DNA of 64,000 nt from Mycolicibacterium sp. P9-22 (GCF_008329585.1 NZ_NPKP01000011.1:62001-126000), one strand, 5' to 3'; counted from the first letter of the stretch, positions 17,333-26,063 are shown. Notes: generated by a model from the letters alone, not told the origin. Numbers and translations are program-made.

Positions 17333-18079
17333 ATGAGCGGACCGCAGGGATCTGACCCCACGCAGGCGTGGTCAGGTCAGCCGCCGCAGTCCGGCGGTTC
17401 CCCGGCACCGGGTGAACAGCCCGCCTGGCAGCCGCCCGCACCCGAGCAGCCCGCCGGCGATGCCCCGGCCTGGCAGCAACCCGCCTATCAGCAGCCGCAG
17501 GCGCCGCAGCAGTACCCGCAGTACCAGCAGCCCGCGTACAACCCGCCGCCGCAGGGTGACCAGTACGGCCAGCAGCCGGCGGGATACGCGCCGCAGGGGT
17601 ACCCGCAGTACGGTCAGCAGCCGGGCCAGCCCTACGGACAACCCCAGTACGGGCAACCGCCGCAATACGGTCAACCCGGTCAGTACGACCAGCAGCAGCA
17701 GTATTCGCCCTATGGGCCCACCGGCACCGAAGAGAGCTCGAAGAAGTCGCTGGCCGTCATCGGCACCGTGATCGGTGTGCTTGCCGTGGTGATCATCGCG
17801 GTGGTGCTGGTCCTCGGGTTCTGGAAGCCCGGATTCTTCGTCACCACCACGCTGGATGTCGACGCCGCTCAGACCGGTGTGCAGCAGATCCTGACCGACG
17901 AGGCCAACGGCTACGGAGCCAAGAACGTCAAGGATGTTCAGTGCAATGACGGTGTGAGCCCCGAGGTGAAAAAGGGCGACACCTTCACCTGCCAGGTCAG
18001 CATCGACGGCACCAAGCGTCAGGTCACCGTGACGTTCCAGGACGACAACGGCACCTACGAGGTCGGTCGCCCGAAGTAG
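17333..18079 (+). CDS. DUF4333 membrane protein with Pro/Gln/Tyr-rich N-terminus
   Basis: A 248-residue protein like Rv2091c. Residues 1-135 are disordered and made of Pro, Gln, Tyr and Gly, with repeats of the type QYGQP from about 100. One membrane helix (about 140-163) anchors it. The exported C-terminal domain (about 170-248) is DUF4333, with two Cys that could form a disulphide (VQCNDG and FTCQVS). Function is unknown. ATG 17333 has AAGGAG five bases upstream; an earlier in-frame GTG at 17294 would overlap the helicase stop. The transcript ends at a strong hairpin. Confidence 0.85.
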   Translation: MSGPQGSDPTQAWSGQPPQSGGSPAPGEQPAWQPPAPEQPAGDAPAWQQPAYQQPQAPQQYPQYQQPAYNPPPQGDQYGQQPAGYAPQGYPQYGQQPGQPYGQPQYGQPPQYGQPGQYDQQQQYSPYGPTGTEESSKKSLAVIGTVIGVLAVVIIAVVLVLGFWKPGFFVTTTLDVDAAQTGVQQILTDEANGYGAKNVKDVQCNDGVSPEVKKGDTFTCQVSIDGTKRQVTVTFQDDNGTYEVGRPK

Positions 18080-18094
18080 TCCCGCCGACTCCGT

Positions 18095-18129
18095 CGAATG
18101 CCCGCGATACGCCGTATCGCGGGCATTCG
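18095..18129. terminator. Bidirectional terminator hairpin
   Basis: CGAATGCCCGCGATAC and its exact reverse complement flank a three-base loop, giving a perfect 16-bp stem between two convergent genes. There is no U-tract, as is common in mycobacteria. The position and symmetry fit a terminator for both strands. Confidence 0.8.
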
Positions 18130-18133
18130 CGCG

Positions 18134-19093
18134 TCAGGGCAGCTTGTCCAGCGCCTTCTGCAGGCGACCGATCGATGACACCACGCCGTACTCCTCGGCC
18201 AGTGCCACCACCCGGGCCGGGTCGGCCGCGGACAGCGGCAGCACGTCGTCGGGCCGCGACAGGGTGACCGGTGCGTCGCAGGCGACCCGGACCACCGGCT
18301 CGGCGGCGATGATGTAATCTTCGGCGGCCAGCAGCTTCTTACGTTGCGCGGCAGGCATTTTCGAGGACGGGTCGGCGGCGGCCGCGACGATGGCGGCCAG
18401 CGACCCGTGCTGGGCCATCAGGGTCGCCGCGGTCTTCTCGCCGATGCCCGCCACCCCGGGCAGACCGTCGGACGGGTCACCGCGCAGCAGTGCCAGTTCG
18501 GCATAGGCCGGCCCGGCGCGGTCGACCGGCACGCCGTAGGTGTCGGCGACCTCGCTGGGCCCGAACAGGATGGCCTTGCTGAGGCCACGCCCGATGTAGA
18601 ACACCCGCACCGCCACCGGATCGTCGCCGACCAACTGCAGCAGATCCCGGTCGCCGCTGACCACGATGACCGGGTCGCGTCGCTCGGTGGCGGCCAGCGT
18701 GCCCAGCACGTCATCTGCCTCGAACCCCGGTGCGCCGGCGGTGGCGATACCGAACGCATCGAGGATCGCCATGATCATGTCGACCTGCGGGGTCAGCTCA
18801 TCGGGCACCTCCTCGACATCGGGCAGACCGTCCGGGCGGGGCTCCTCGACGCGGTGCGCCTTGTAGGAGGGGATGCGGTCTACCCGCCACTGCGGCCGCC
18901 AGTCCAGATCGAGACAGACCACCAACCGGGACGGCCGGTGCTGGGTGACCAGGGTCGAGATGGCGTCGAGGAAGCCCCGCAGCGCATTGACCGGCCTGCC
19001 GTCGGGGGCGGTGATGGAGGACGGCACCCCGAAGAACGAACGGAACCACATGCTGGCACCGTCGAGCAGCAGTACCGGCCGATCGGCCGTCAT
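18134..19093 (-). CDS. 5'-3' exonuclease (PIN/H3TH nuclease)
   Basis: Structure-specific 5' nuclease of 319 residues, like Rv2090 and the nuclease domain of PolA but without a polymerase. The N-terminal PIN-like domain opens VLLLDGASMWFRSFF and has the metal-binding acidic cluster in APGFEADDVLGTLA and VSGDRDLLQLV. The helix-three-turn-helix DNA clamp is GLPGVAGIGEKTAATLM. It probably acts in repair or Okazaki-fragment processing; its specific role is unknown. It converges on the DUF4333 gene and is divergent from pepE. Confidence 0.88.
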   Translation of the reverse strand: MTADRPVLLLDGASMWFRSFFGVPSSITAPDGRPVNALRGFLDAISTLVTQHRPSRLVVCLDLDWRPQWRVDRIPSYKAHRVEEPRPDGLPDVEEVPDELTPQVDMIMAILDAFGIATAGAPGFEADDVLGTLAATERRDPVIVVSGDRDLLQLVGDDPVAVRVFYIGRGLSKAILFGPSEVADTYGVPVDRAGPAYAELALLRGDPSDGLPGVAGIGEKTAATLMAQHGSLAAIVAAAADPSSKMPAAQRKKLLAAEDYIIAAEPVVRVACDAPVTLSRPDDVLPLSAADPARVVALAEEYGVVSSIGRLQKALDKLP

Positions 19094-19220
19094 GACGACT
19101 GCACCCGAAAGACGTAGGAACCCACCGTCACCAACCTGTCCTCCCTCAGCATCGCCTGACAGTAGCGCGAGCTGTCACCGTCACCGTGGAGCGCATCGAC
19201 CACGTGCGGCCGCGGCCCGC

Positions 19221-19226
19221 TAACCT
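19221..19226 (+). promoter_or_regulatory. -10 box of a leaderless pepE promoter
   Basis: TAACCT seven bases before the ATG at 19234; no ribosome binding site. Confidence 0.6.
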
Positions 19227-19233
19227 CGTCCCC

Positions 19234-20370
19234 ATGGACAGCAGCCGCTTCAGCACCGAGGTCTACGCGCAGCGCGTCCGGGCGGCCGCCGAAGGCGCCG
19301 CGAGCGCCGGGCTGGCCGGCCTGGTGATCACCCCCGGCTACGACCTGCGTTACCTGGTGGGTTCGCGGGCGCAGACCTTCGAGCGGCTCACCGCGCTGGT
19401 GTTGCCGGCGGACGGATCGGCGCCCACCGTGGTGGTCCCGCGTCTCGAACTGGCTGCCCTGCGTGAGTCCGCGGTGACCGAAATCGGTGCCACGGTTCAG
19501 GATTGGGTGGACGGCGAGAACCCCTACGAGCTGGTGGCGCGGGCACTGCGCGGACCGGGCACGACGCCGGTGACCGTGGCGGTCACCGACTCGATGACGG
19601 CCCTGCACCTGCTGCCGCTGGCCGGCGTGCTGGGTGCGGTACCGGTGCTGGCCACCGACGTGCTGCGCAGGCTGCGGATGATCAAGGACCCGGCCGAGAT
19701 CGATGCACTGCGCAAGGCCGGCGCGGCCATCGACCGGGTGCACGCCCGGGTACCGGAATTCCTGGTGCCCGGCCGCACCGAAGCCGACGTCGCCGCCGAT
19801 ATCGCCGAAGCCATTGTCGCCGAAGGCCATTCGGAAGTGGCGTTCATCATCGTCGGCTCCGGCCCGAACGGCGCCGACCCGCATCACGAATGCTCGGACC
19901 GGGAACTGCAGGTCGGCGATATCGTCGTCGTCGATATCGGCGGCCCGTATGCGCCCGGCTACAACTCCGATTCCACCCGCACCTACAGCATCGGTGAGCC
20001 CGACGCCGAGATCGCCCGCCGGTACGCGGTGCTGCAGCGCGCCCAGGCCGAGGCGGTCGGGGCGGTCCGCCCGGGCATCACCGCGGGTTCGGTCGATGCC
20101 GTCGCGCGCGATGTGCTGGCCGCCGAAGGCCTGGCCGAGGTGTTCGTGCACCGCACCGGACACGGTATCGGGCTGTCGGTGCACGAAGAGCCCTACATCG
20201 TCGCCGGCAACGACATCACCCTGGAACCGGGCATGGCGTTCTCGGTGGAGCCCGGCATCTACTTCCCGGGCCAGTGGGGCGCCCGGATCGAGGACATCGT
20301 CATCGTCACCGAGGGCGGGGTGGAATCGGTGAACCAGCGCCCGCACGACCTTGTCGTGGTGCCGGTCTGA
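19234..20370 (+). CDS. pepE: M24-family dipeptidase (Xaa-Pro type)
   Basis: Metallopeptidase of 378 residues, like PepE (Rv2089c). The N-terminal creatinase-like domain is followed by the pita-bread catalytic domain with the dinuclear metal ligands in VVVDIGGPYAPGYNSDSTRT (two Asp), RTGHGIGLSVHEEP (His), MAFSVEPGIY (Glu) and ARIEDIVIV (Glu). It probably cleaves dipeptides with a C-terminal proline. The ATG at 19234 follows a TAACCT box, so the transcript is likely leaderless. A PPOX gene converges on its end with a gap of only 3 bp. Confidence 0.9.
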   Translation: MDSSRFSTEVYAQRVRAAAEGAASAGLAGLVITPGYDLRYLVGSRAQTFERLTALVLPADGSAPTVVVPRLELAALRESAVTEIGATVQDWVDGENPYELVARALRGPGTTPVTVAVTDSMTALHLLPLAGVLGAVPVLATDVLRRLRMIKDPAEIDALRKAGAAIDRVHARVPEFLVPGRTEADVAADIAEAIVAEGHSEVAFIIVGSGPNGADPHHECSDRELQVGDIVVVDIGGPYAPGYNSDSTRTYSIGEPDAEIARRYAVLQRAQAEAVGAVRPGITAGSVDAVARDVLAAEGLAEVFVHRTGHGIGLSVHEEPYIVAGNDITLEPGMAFSVEPGIYFPGQWGARIEDIVIVTEGGVESVNQRPHDLVVVPV

Positions 20371-20373
20371 GGA

Positions 20374-20799
20374 TCAGGCCTCGCTGCGGTCCAGCAGTGT
20401 CGAGGACCCGAGCACCCGCTCGATCCGCACCTCGATGACCACCCGGCGCGGGTTGGCCCGCGGCGTCCGGTAGCGCTGGGCGTAACGCAGTTCGGCATCG
20501 CGCACGTCATCGGCGTCACCGCTCACGCTGGCAGCACCTTCCAGCGACAGCCAACGGGCGCCGTCGACCTGGCTGAGCACCGCGACCCCACGCTCCTTGG
20601 CGTTGACGGCCTTCTGCGAACCGCCGGTGGTGATCACCCTGGCGATGTGGGTGGTCGGGTCGAAGGTGAAACCCACCGCCACGACGTGCGGCGAATTGTC
20701 GCTCCGCAGCGTGGTCAACATCGCCAGATGACGCTCTGTCAGAAATGCCAGCGCGTCGTTGGTGAGTCGGGTTGTTGCCTTGCGGCCTGATGCAGCCAT
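20374..20799 (-). CDS. PPOX/F420-dependent flavin-like reductase (Rv2074 type)
   Basis: Small split-barrel protein of 141 residues in the pyridoxamine-phosphate-oxidase-like group. The core is seen in FLTERHLAMLTTLRSDNSPH and ARVITTGGSQKAVNAKERG, the phosphate-binding region for FMN or F420. Position next to an SDR and cobL, and size, match Rv2074 of M. tuberculosis, reported as an F420-dependent biliverdin reductase. Substrate here is inferred from that, not proven. It is divergent from the SDR gene. Confidence 0.82.
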   Translation of the reverse strand: MAASGRKATTRLTNDALAFLTERHLAMLTTLRSDNSPHVVAVGFTFDPTTHIARVITTGGSQKAVNAKERGVAVLSQVDGARWLSLEGAASVSGDADDVRDAELRYAQRYRTPRANPRRVVIEVRIERVLGSSTLLDRSEA

Positions 20800-20834
20800 C
20801 GGGGTCCACGCTAGCGCAGGACATAATCACAGCC

Positions 20835-21578
20835 ATGGAGGACACGGGGCTCGTCGTCATATTCGGCGGGCGCAGCGAGATCGGCGTGGAACTGGCGCAG
20901 CGGATGGCCGGTGGGCGCACCGTGGTCCTGGCCGCCCGCCGCGCGGACGAATTGACCGCGCAGGTGGCGGCGATCCGGTCCGCGAGGGCCACCGCGGTGC
21001 ACGTGCGGGAGTTCGACGCCGACGACACCGCGTCGCACCGTGGGCTGGTCGAGGCGATCGAAACCACGCACGGCCCGATCGGCACCGCGGTGCTGACCTT
21101 CGGGGTGCTCGGCGACCAGACGCGTGCCGAGACCGATGCCGATCACGCGGTCGCCGTGGTGCACACCGACTACGTGGCGCAGGTGAGTCTGCTCACCGTG
21201 CTCGGGGACTCGATGCGCCGTGCCGGCGGTGGAAGCCTCGTGACGTTCTCTTCGATCGCCGGTGTCCGGGTACGCCGCGCCAATTACGTGTACGGGTCGG
21301 CCAAGGCGGGTCTGGACGGTTTCTGCGGCGGCCTCGCCGATGCACTGCACGGTTCGGGGGTGCGCCTGCTGGTGGTGCGGCCCGGGTTCGTGATCGGCCG
21401 GATGACCGCCGGGATGGCGCCGGCCCCGTTCTCCCGTACCCCCGCCCAGGTCGCCGATGCGACGGTGAAGGCACTGGCCGCCGGGAAGCGCACGGTGTGG
21501 GTGCCGTGGCAGGTCGGTGCCATCGCCGCGGTCTTCAGATTGTTGCCCGGCCCGATCTGGCGGAGGCTTCGGCGATGA
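20835..21578 (+). CDS. Short-chain dehydrogenase/reductase (Rv2073c type)
   Basis: NAD(P)H-dependent oxidoreductase of 247 residues. The N-terminus VVIFGGRSEIG binds the nucleotide; the catalytic Ser is in VTFSSIAG and the Tyr-x3-Lys in NYVYGSAKAG, so unlike the SDR at 8526 it is catalytically complete. It resembles decaprenylphosphoryl-ketoribose reductase-like SDRs but the substrate is unknown. ATG 20835 is preferred; CATAAT stands seven bases upstream. Its stop lies inside a 32-bp tandem repeat that precedes cobL. Confidence 0.85.
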   Translation: MEDTGLVVIFGGRSEIGVELAQRMAGGRTVVLAARRADELTAQVAAIRSARATAVHVREFDADDTASHRGLVEAIETTHGPIGTAVLTFGVLGDQTRAETDADHAVAVVHTDYVAQVSLLTVLGDSMRRAGGGSLVTFSSIAGVRVRRANYVYGSAKAGLDGFCGGLADALHGSGVRLLVVRPGFVIGRMTAGMAPAPFSRTPAQVADATVKALAAGKRTVWVPWQVGAIAAVFRLLPGPIWRRLRR

Positions 21579-21634
21579 GCGCCTGCGCGAACAGCGGAGG
21601 ACGGCGATGAGCGCCTGCGCGAAGAGCAGAGGAC
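21571..21634 (+). repeat. Two tandem 32-bp repeats before cobL
   Basis: Units 21571-21602 and 21603-21634 differ at two positions. Each contains CGGCGATGAGCGCCTGCGCG and ends AGAGGA or GGAGGA. The first unit contains the stop of the SDR gene and the second supplies the cobL ribosome binding site (AGAGGA), so the duplication has moved the start signal 32 bp away from the SDR stop. Confidence 0.9.
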
Positions 21635-21638
21635 ACAG

Positions 21639-22811
21639 ATGATCATCGTGATCGGCATCGGCGCCGACGGTATGCCCGGGCTGGGTGTGGCATCGCGGGA
21701 CGAACTTGCGCGCGCCACCGTCATTTTCGGTTCGCCGCGCCAGCTGGACCTGCTCGATGACACCGTCACCGCGCAACGCCGGACATGGCCGTCGCCGCTG
21801 CTGCCCGCACTCGGCGAACTCGTGTCGGTCGGCGGCGATGTGCATGTGGTGGCCAGTGGTGACCCGATGTTGCACGGTATCGGCGCGACCCTGATCCGCC
21901 GGTTCGGCCCCGAGGCGGTGCGGGTGCTGCCGCACGTGTCCTCGGTGACGCTGGCCTGCGCCCGGATGGGCTGGACCGTGCCGGACACCGAGGTGATCAG
22001 CCTGGTGACCGCGCCGGTACACACCGCGGTGCGCCGCGGCGGGCGCGCGGTGGTGCTCAGCCGCGACGCGGCAGGCCCCGCGGCCCTGGCCGCGCTGCTG
22101 ACCGAGACCGGCCGTGGCGACTCCGAGCTCACCGTGCTCGAGCAGCTGGGCGGGCCGGGAGAGCGGCGCCGTTCGGCCCCTGCCCGGGACTGGACCGCCG
22201 GGGCAGACGATATCGACGACCTGAATGTCGTTGCGGTGCAGTATCTGCCCGATGAACGCCGATATCACACGCTGCCCGACGAGAGCTTCGACCACGACGG
22301 GCAGATCACCAAGCAGAGCATCCGTGCGGTGACATTGGCCGCGCTGGGTCCGCGGCCCGGCGAACGGTTGTGGGATGTCGGCTCCGGCTCGGGAAGCATC
22401 GCCATCGAATGGTGCCGCAGCGGAACAGGTTGCAGCGCGGTGGCTTTTGAGCGTTCCGGGCAACGGCGATCGCGGATCGCCGCCAACGCCGTCGCGTTCG
22501 GGGTGAACGTCGAGGTGCGCGGCCCGGCCCCCACCGACTTCGACGGCGCCGCGGACCCCTCGGTGATCTTCATCGGCGGCGGTATCACCGAACCGGGATT
22601 GCTCGACGCCTGTTTCGACCGGTTACCGGCCGGGGGCCGGTTGGTGGCCAATGTCGTCACGGCAGAATCGGAGGCCGCAGTCATCGATCACTACTCGACG
22701 CTAGGAGGCCAGTTGCGCCGGTTCCAGCATTACCGCGGTGAACCGATCGGCGGGTTCACCGGTTTCCGGCCGGCCTACCCCGTCACCCAGTGGGTGGTGG
22801 GCAAGCCGTGA
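21639..22811 (+). CDS. cobL: Precorrin-6Y C5,15-methyltransferase (decarboxylating)
   Basis: Bifunctional enzyme of aerobic cobalamin synthesis that methylates C5 and C15 and removes the acetate side-chain carboxyl to give precorrin-8. It has 390 residues: an N-terminal CbiE-like tetrapyrrole methylase (about 1-200) and a C-terminal CbiT-like domain with the SAM motif WDVGSGSGSIAIEW. The ATG at 21639 lies four bases after the second 32-bp repeat. cobM starts inside its stop codon (GTGA). Confidence 0.94.
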   Translation: MIIVIGIGADGMPGLGVASRDELARATVIFGSPRQLDLLDDTVTAQRRTWPSPLLPALGELVSVGGDVHVVASGDPMLHGIGATLIRRFGPEAVRVLPHVSSVTLACARMGWTVPDTEVISLVTAPVHTAVRRGGRAVVLSRDAAGPAALAALLTETGRGDSELTVLEQLGGPGERRRSAPARDWTAGADDIDDLNVVAVQYLPDERRYHTLPDESFDHDGQITKQSIRAVTLAALGPRPGERLWDVGSGSGSIAIEWCRSGTGCSAVAFERSGQRRSRIAANAVAFGVNVEVRGPAPTDFDGAADPSVIFIGGGITEPGLLDACFDRLPAGGRLVANVVTAESEAAVIDHYSTLGGQLRRFQHYRGEPIGGFTGFRPAYPVTQWVVGKP

Positions 22812-23563
22812 CGGTCTACTTCATCGGAGCGGGCCCGGGCGCGGCCGATCTGATCACCGTGCGCGGACAGCGCCTGCTGAACCGCTGCCAGGTATGCCTG
22901 TACGCCGGCTCGATCATGCCCGAGGACCTGTTGGCGGACTGCCCCGACGGGGCCCGCGTCATCGACACCGGGCCGCTGAACCTGGAGCAGATCATCGACG
23001 AACTGGCCGCCGCCGACGCCGCCGGGCTGGATGTGGCCCGCCTGCACTCCGGGGACCCGTCGATCTACAGCGCGCTGGCCGAGCAGTGCCGTCGCCTCGA
23101 CGCCCTGGGCATCGGGTGGGAGATCGTGCCCGGCGTACCGGCTTTCGCGGCGGCGGCCGCCGCGGTGGGCCGCGAGCTGACCGTGCCCGGGGTGTCGCAG
23201 ACCGTGACACTGAGCCGGGTCGCCACCCTGTCCACCGCGATGCCCGAGAAGGAAACCCTGGCGGCGTTGTCCGCGCCCGGCAACACCTTGGTGCTGCACC
23301 TGGCCGCCGCGCAGATCGACACCATCGTCGAGCAGCTCACCGCCGGGGGGTACACCGCCGACACGCCCTGTGCGGTGGTGGCCTTCGCGAGCTGGCCGAA
23401 GGAGCAGGTGCTGCGCTGCTCGCTGGGGGAGATCGCCGCACAGATGCACGCCGCCGGGATCACCCGCACCGCGGTCATCATCGTCGGTGACGTCCTGGCG
23501 GCCGAGGGATTCACCGACAGCTATCTGTATTCGTCGGGCCGCCGCCGCGGAACCCGCCACTAG
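22808..23563 (+). CDS. cobM: Precorrin-4 C11-methyltransferase
   Basis: SAM-dependent methylase that converts precorrin-4 to precorrin-5. It has 251 residues of the tetrapyrrole methylase fold: VYFIGAGPGAADLITVRG at the N-terminus, CLYAGSIMPEDLL and LHSGDPSIYSA as family motifs. GTG 22808 overlaps the cobL stop by four bases and TAG/GTG joins it to cobK, so cobL-cobM-cobK is a tightly coupled unit. Confidence 0.95.
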   Translation: MTVYFIGAGPGAADLITVRGQRLLNRCQVCLYAGSIMPEDLLADCPDGARVIDTGPLNLEQIIDELAAADAAGLDVARLHSGDPSIYSALAEQCRRLDALGIGWEIVPGVPAFAAAAAAVGRELTVPGVSQTVTLSRVATLSTAMPEKETLAALSAPGNTLVLHLAAAQIDTIVEQLTAGGYTADTPCAVVAFASWPKEQVLRCSLGEIAAQMHAAGITRTAVIIVGDVLAAEGFTDSYLYSSGRRRGTRH

Positions 23564-24288
23564 TGCGGGTCCTGCTGCTCGGTGGCACCGGGGAGGCGCG
23601 GGCGCTGGCCGCCCGGCTGCACCCCGAGATCCCGGTGATCAGTTCGCTGGCGGGGCGAGTGCCCGATCCGGCACTGCCGGTCGGGGACGTGCGCATCGGT
23701 GGGTTCGGCGGCGCAGACGGCCTGGCGGAGTGGTTGCGCGGCAACGACATCACCACCGTGGTGGATGCCACCCACCCGTTCGCCGCGACCATCACGGCCA
23801 ATGCCGCACGCGCCGCCGCGCAGGCCGGTTTGCCCCATCTGGTGCTGGCCCGCCCGGCCTGGCCGGACGGTGACGCCATCGTGGTGGGCTCGGACACCGA
23901 GGCCGCCGAGATCGTCGCACGCCGCGGCTACCGGCGGGTGTTCCTCACCACCGGACGCTCGGGCACCGCGGCCTTCAAGGACTCCGACGCGTGGTTCCTG
24001 ATCCGTGCGGTGACCGCACCGGAGGACCCGCTGCTGCCCGCGCAACATGAGGTGCTGCTCTCCCGTGGCCCCTACCGCGTCGAGGGGGAGCGTGATCTGT
24101 TGCGCGAGTTCGGCATCGACGCGCTGGTGACCAAGAACAGCGGCGGCGCCATGACACACGCCAAACTCGACGCGGCCGCCGAGATGGGGGTGCCCGTCAT
24201 CATGGTCGACAGGCCGGCATTGCCCGGCGGTGTGCGGGTGGTGCACACCGTGGACGAGGCCGTCGACTGGCTGACCGGCCTCAGATGA
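23563..24288 (+). CDS. cobK: Precorrin-6A reductase
   Basis: NADPH-dependent reduction of precorrin-6A to precorrin-6B. It has 241 residues. The N-terminus VLLLGGTGEARALA binds nucleotide, VVDATHPFAATIT is the family signature, and DALVTKNSGGAMTHAKL near the end is also conserved. GTG 23563 shares its first base with the cobM stop. The 3' end overlaps a convergent phosphotransferase gene by 8 bp. Confidence 0.95.
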   Translation: MRVLLLGGTGEARALAARLHPEIPVISSLAGRVPDPALPVGDVRIGGFGGADGLAEWLRGNDITTVVDATHPFAATITANAARAAAQAGLPHLVLARPAWPDGDAIVVGSDTEAAEIVARRGYRRVFLTTGRSGTAAFKDSDAWFLIRAVTAPEDPLLPAQHEVLLSRGPYRVEGERDLLREFGIDALVTKNSGGAMTHAKLDAAAEMGVPVIMVDRPALPGGVRVVHTVDEAVDWLTGLR

Positions 24289-25330
24289 GAGCGAGGGTGT
24301 CGAGCTCGCGGATGGCCCGGCACGAACGTTGGGCCATCACCAGCATCATGTCGTCACCGCGCTCGGTGGAGTTGGCGAAGGCCACCCCGAACACGATGAT
24401 CAGCGGCGCCTGCAACATGCCCAGACGGTAGTCACGCCAGCAGGTGTCCGCGTCGTACCCGGCGACACCGAGCGCCACCAGCCCTGCGTGGTACTCCGCG
24501 ACCAGGTCCCGTTCTGCGGCCGCTCGGGTCACCGGGTCCAGGCTGGTCCCGGTGAAGTACGCGAGATCCCGTGTGGGCAGACCGGATCCCAGGGTCTGCC
24601 AGTCCACCACGGTGATCTGGGTCCGGTCCGGATCGAACAACATGTTGTCCAGCCGGTAGTCCCCGTGCAGCAGCGCGAACCTGTCCGGCTCGGTGAGCAG
24701 CCAGGGCGTCACCACCGACATGGATGCCGACAGGGTGTCCCGGTCCTCGGCGGTCATCCGGTCGCCGAGTTTGTCCAGGGTGATGCCGGTGGCCATCTTG
24801 GCCACATCGCCCATGCCCGAGGCCATTGCGGCGTCCGGCTTGGGCATGGCGATGCCGGGAAAGTCTGTCAGTTTGGGTTCACACCAGCTGGGTGCGTGTA
24901 GACCGGCGAGTGCCCGCACGGCCAGCTGCGCCTCGGCGGCACTGCATCCGGCGATCTGATCGCCCTGTTCGGCCGGTGCCATATCGGCCAGCAGCAACAC
25001 GAATTCGGCTCCGTCGCCGCCGATCTCACAGTGGAAGTTGCGCGGGACGGGGATCTGGACCAGATCGGCGACATTGGTGTAGAACGCGTGCTCGGACCGG
25101 TAACCGATCGCGACCCGGTCGCGCACCGTGTCGTCCTGGGACGGCAGCTTGATGGCGAAGCTGGCAGGCAGGCCGGTCTCGGCACCGTACTGCACCGTCA
25201 GCCGGTAGGTGGCTCCGGTCTGGCCGGTACCGATGGGGGCCGTGCCGACGCTACGCACATCGGCGCCCAGCACACCGCCCAGCCAGGCCGGCGTCACATC
25301 CTCGGGGCGGCGGGGGATCGGACCGCTCAT
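24281..25330 (-). CDS. APH/ecdysteroid-kinase-like phosphotransferase
   Basis: Predicted small-molecule kinase of 349 residues with a protein-kinase-like fold. FAIKLPSQ carries the ATP-binding Lys, LLHGDYRLDNMLF is the catalytic loop and VVDWQTL the Mg-binding motif. The family phosphorylates varied substrates, so the target is unknown; aminoglycoside resistance should not be assumed. It is translated from an ATG overlapping the stop of the upstream tetR gene and is probably controlled by it. It is similar along its length to the N-terminal half of the protein at 47795. Confidence 0.82.
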   Translation of the reverse strand: MSGPIPRRPEDVTPAWLGGVLGADVRSVGTAPIGTGQTGATYRLTVQYGAETGLPASFAIKLPSQDDTVRDRVAIGYRSEHAFYTNVADLVQIPVPRNFHCEIGGDGAEFVLLLADMAPAEQGDQIAGCSAAEAQLAVRALAGLHAPSWCEPKLTDFPGIAMPKPDAAMASGMGDVAKMATGITLDKLGDRMTAEDRDTLSASMSVVTPWLLTEPDRFALLHGDYRLDNMLFDPDRTQITVVDWQTLGSGLPTRDLAYFTGTSLDPVTRAAAERDLVAEYHAGLVALGVAGYDADTCWRDYRLGMLQAPLIIVFGVAFANSTERGDDMMLVMAQRSCRAIRELDTLALI

Positions 25331-26007
25331 GACGTCTCTCGCATTTCGTCTGCTCCGATCGCCGTGCCGTAAATGGTGTGCAGCCAGATGGTTTCCGCGC
25401 CGAGGACAAGTTCTTCACGGGTGCGGGGCCCGCCGATGGTGAAGCGTTCCAGGATGCGGTCGTTGAGCTCGAGCAGCAGCCCGGCGAGTACCTCGGCGGC
25501 GGGCCCGGCGGGCGCACGGCCGGCGGCGCGCTCGGCCTCGATCATGGCCGCGATGGCCGGGACGAACGCTTCCCGGGAGTTGTCCCAGATCTCGCGGATC
25601 GCACTGCTCGCGGCGCGTGCATCCAGCATGGCGGTGAACAGGTAGCGGTGCGCCGCACCGGTTTCCATGAGTGCCTCGAGCATGGCATGGATCCGCCACC
25701 GTGGTGAACCGGCGGCGGCGGTCACGATGTCACTGGCCGCGAAGACGTCGTCGTACATCGACTCCAGCAGGGCGGCCACGGCCGCGGCCTTGTTCTCGAA
25801 GTAGAAGTAGAACGCCGACCGGCTGACACCGGCGGTGGCGGCGACATCGGCGATGTTGACCGCCTCGAAACCACGGGAACGAAGCGCGTCGTCGAAGGCA
25901 GCAAGGATAGCGACCCGGCGTTGATCACTGCGTTGCGGCTGGCGCCGGTCGGTCGCCGAGCGCGCGGCAGCCACCGGCTGCTCGACGACATCGTTGCCCC
26001 GCTGCAC
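25327..26007 (-). CDS. TetR-family regulator
   Basis: Regulator of 226 residues. The helix-turn-helix is around residues 47-66 (IADVAATAGVSRSAFYFYFENK); the first 25 residues are Arg/Gln-rich and outside the domain, so a later start is possible. The GTG at 26007 gives the longest frame. It overlaps the downstream phosphotransferase start by four bases, and the pair forms one transcript. A 13-bp inverted repeat lies 21 bp upstream of the start and is the likely autoregulatory operator. Confidence 0.85.
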   Translation of the reverse strand: MQRGNDVVEQPVAAARSATDRRQPQRSDQRRVAILAAFDDALRSRGFEAVNIADVAATAGVSRSAFYFYFENKAAAVAALLESMYDDVFAASDIVTAAAGSPRWRIHAMLEALMETGAAHRYLFTAMLDARAASSAIREIWDNSREAFVPAIAAMIEAERAAGRAPAGPAAEVLAGLLLELNDRILERFTIGGPRTREELVLGAETIWLHTIYGTAIGADEMRETS

Positions 26008-26027
26008 GAGCGGACATTAACCCCGGC

Positions 26028-26063
26028 GCTGACAACTGTCAACGCTCCTAGACAGTTGTCAGC
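26028..26063. promoter_or_regulatory. Operator upstream of tetR, over the cobIJ stop
   Basis: GCTGACAACTGTC (26028-26040) and its exact complement (26051-26063) are separated by ten bases. Each arm holds a smaller palindrome of the TGACA-N2-TGTC(A/T) type. The right arm contains the stop codon of cobIJ (26059-26061, reverse strand), so the regulator would bind across the end of that gene. Confidence 0.75.

Noticed and set aside
21571..21634. Tandem repeat considered as a CRISPR fragment
   Set aside because: The two copies are directly adjacent with no spacers and overlap a stop codon and a ribosome binding site.
24281..25330. Aminoglycoside resistance gene
   Set aside because: The fold is shared with many small-molecule kinases, and the neighbouring TetR and absence of mobile DNA give no support for a resistance role.
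25327..26007. Cobalamin-linked role for the TetR/kinase pair because it sits between cob genes
   Set aside because: The pair has its own operator and promoter, and the kinase's closest relative in the window is not near cob genes. Position alone is weak evidence.
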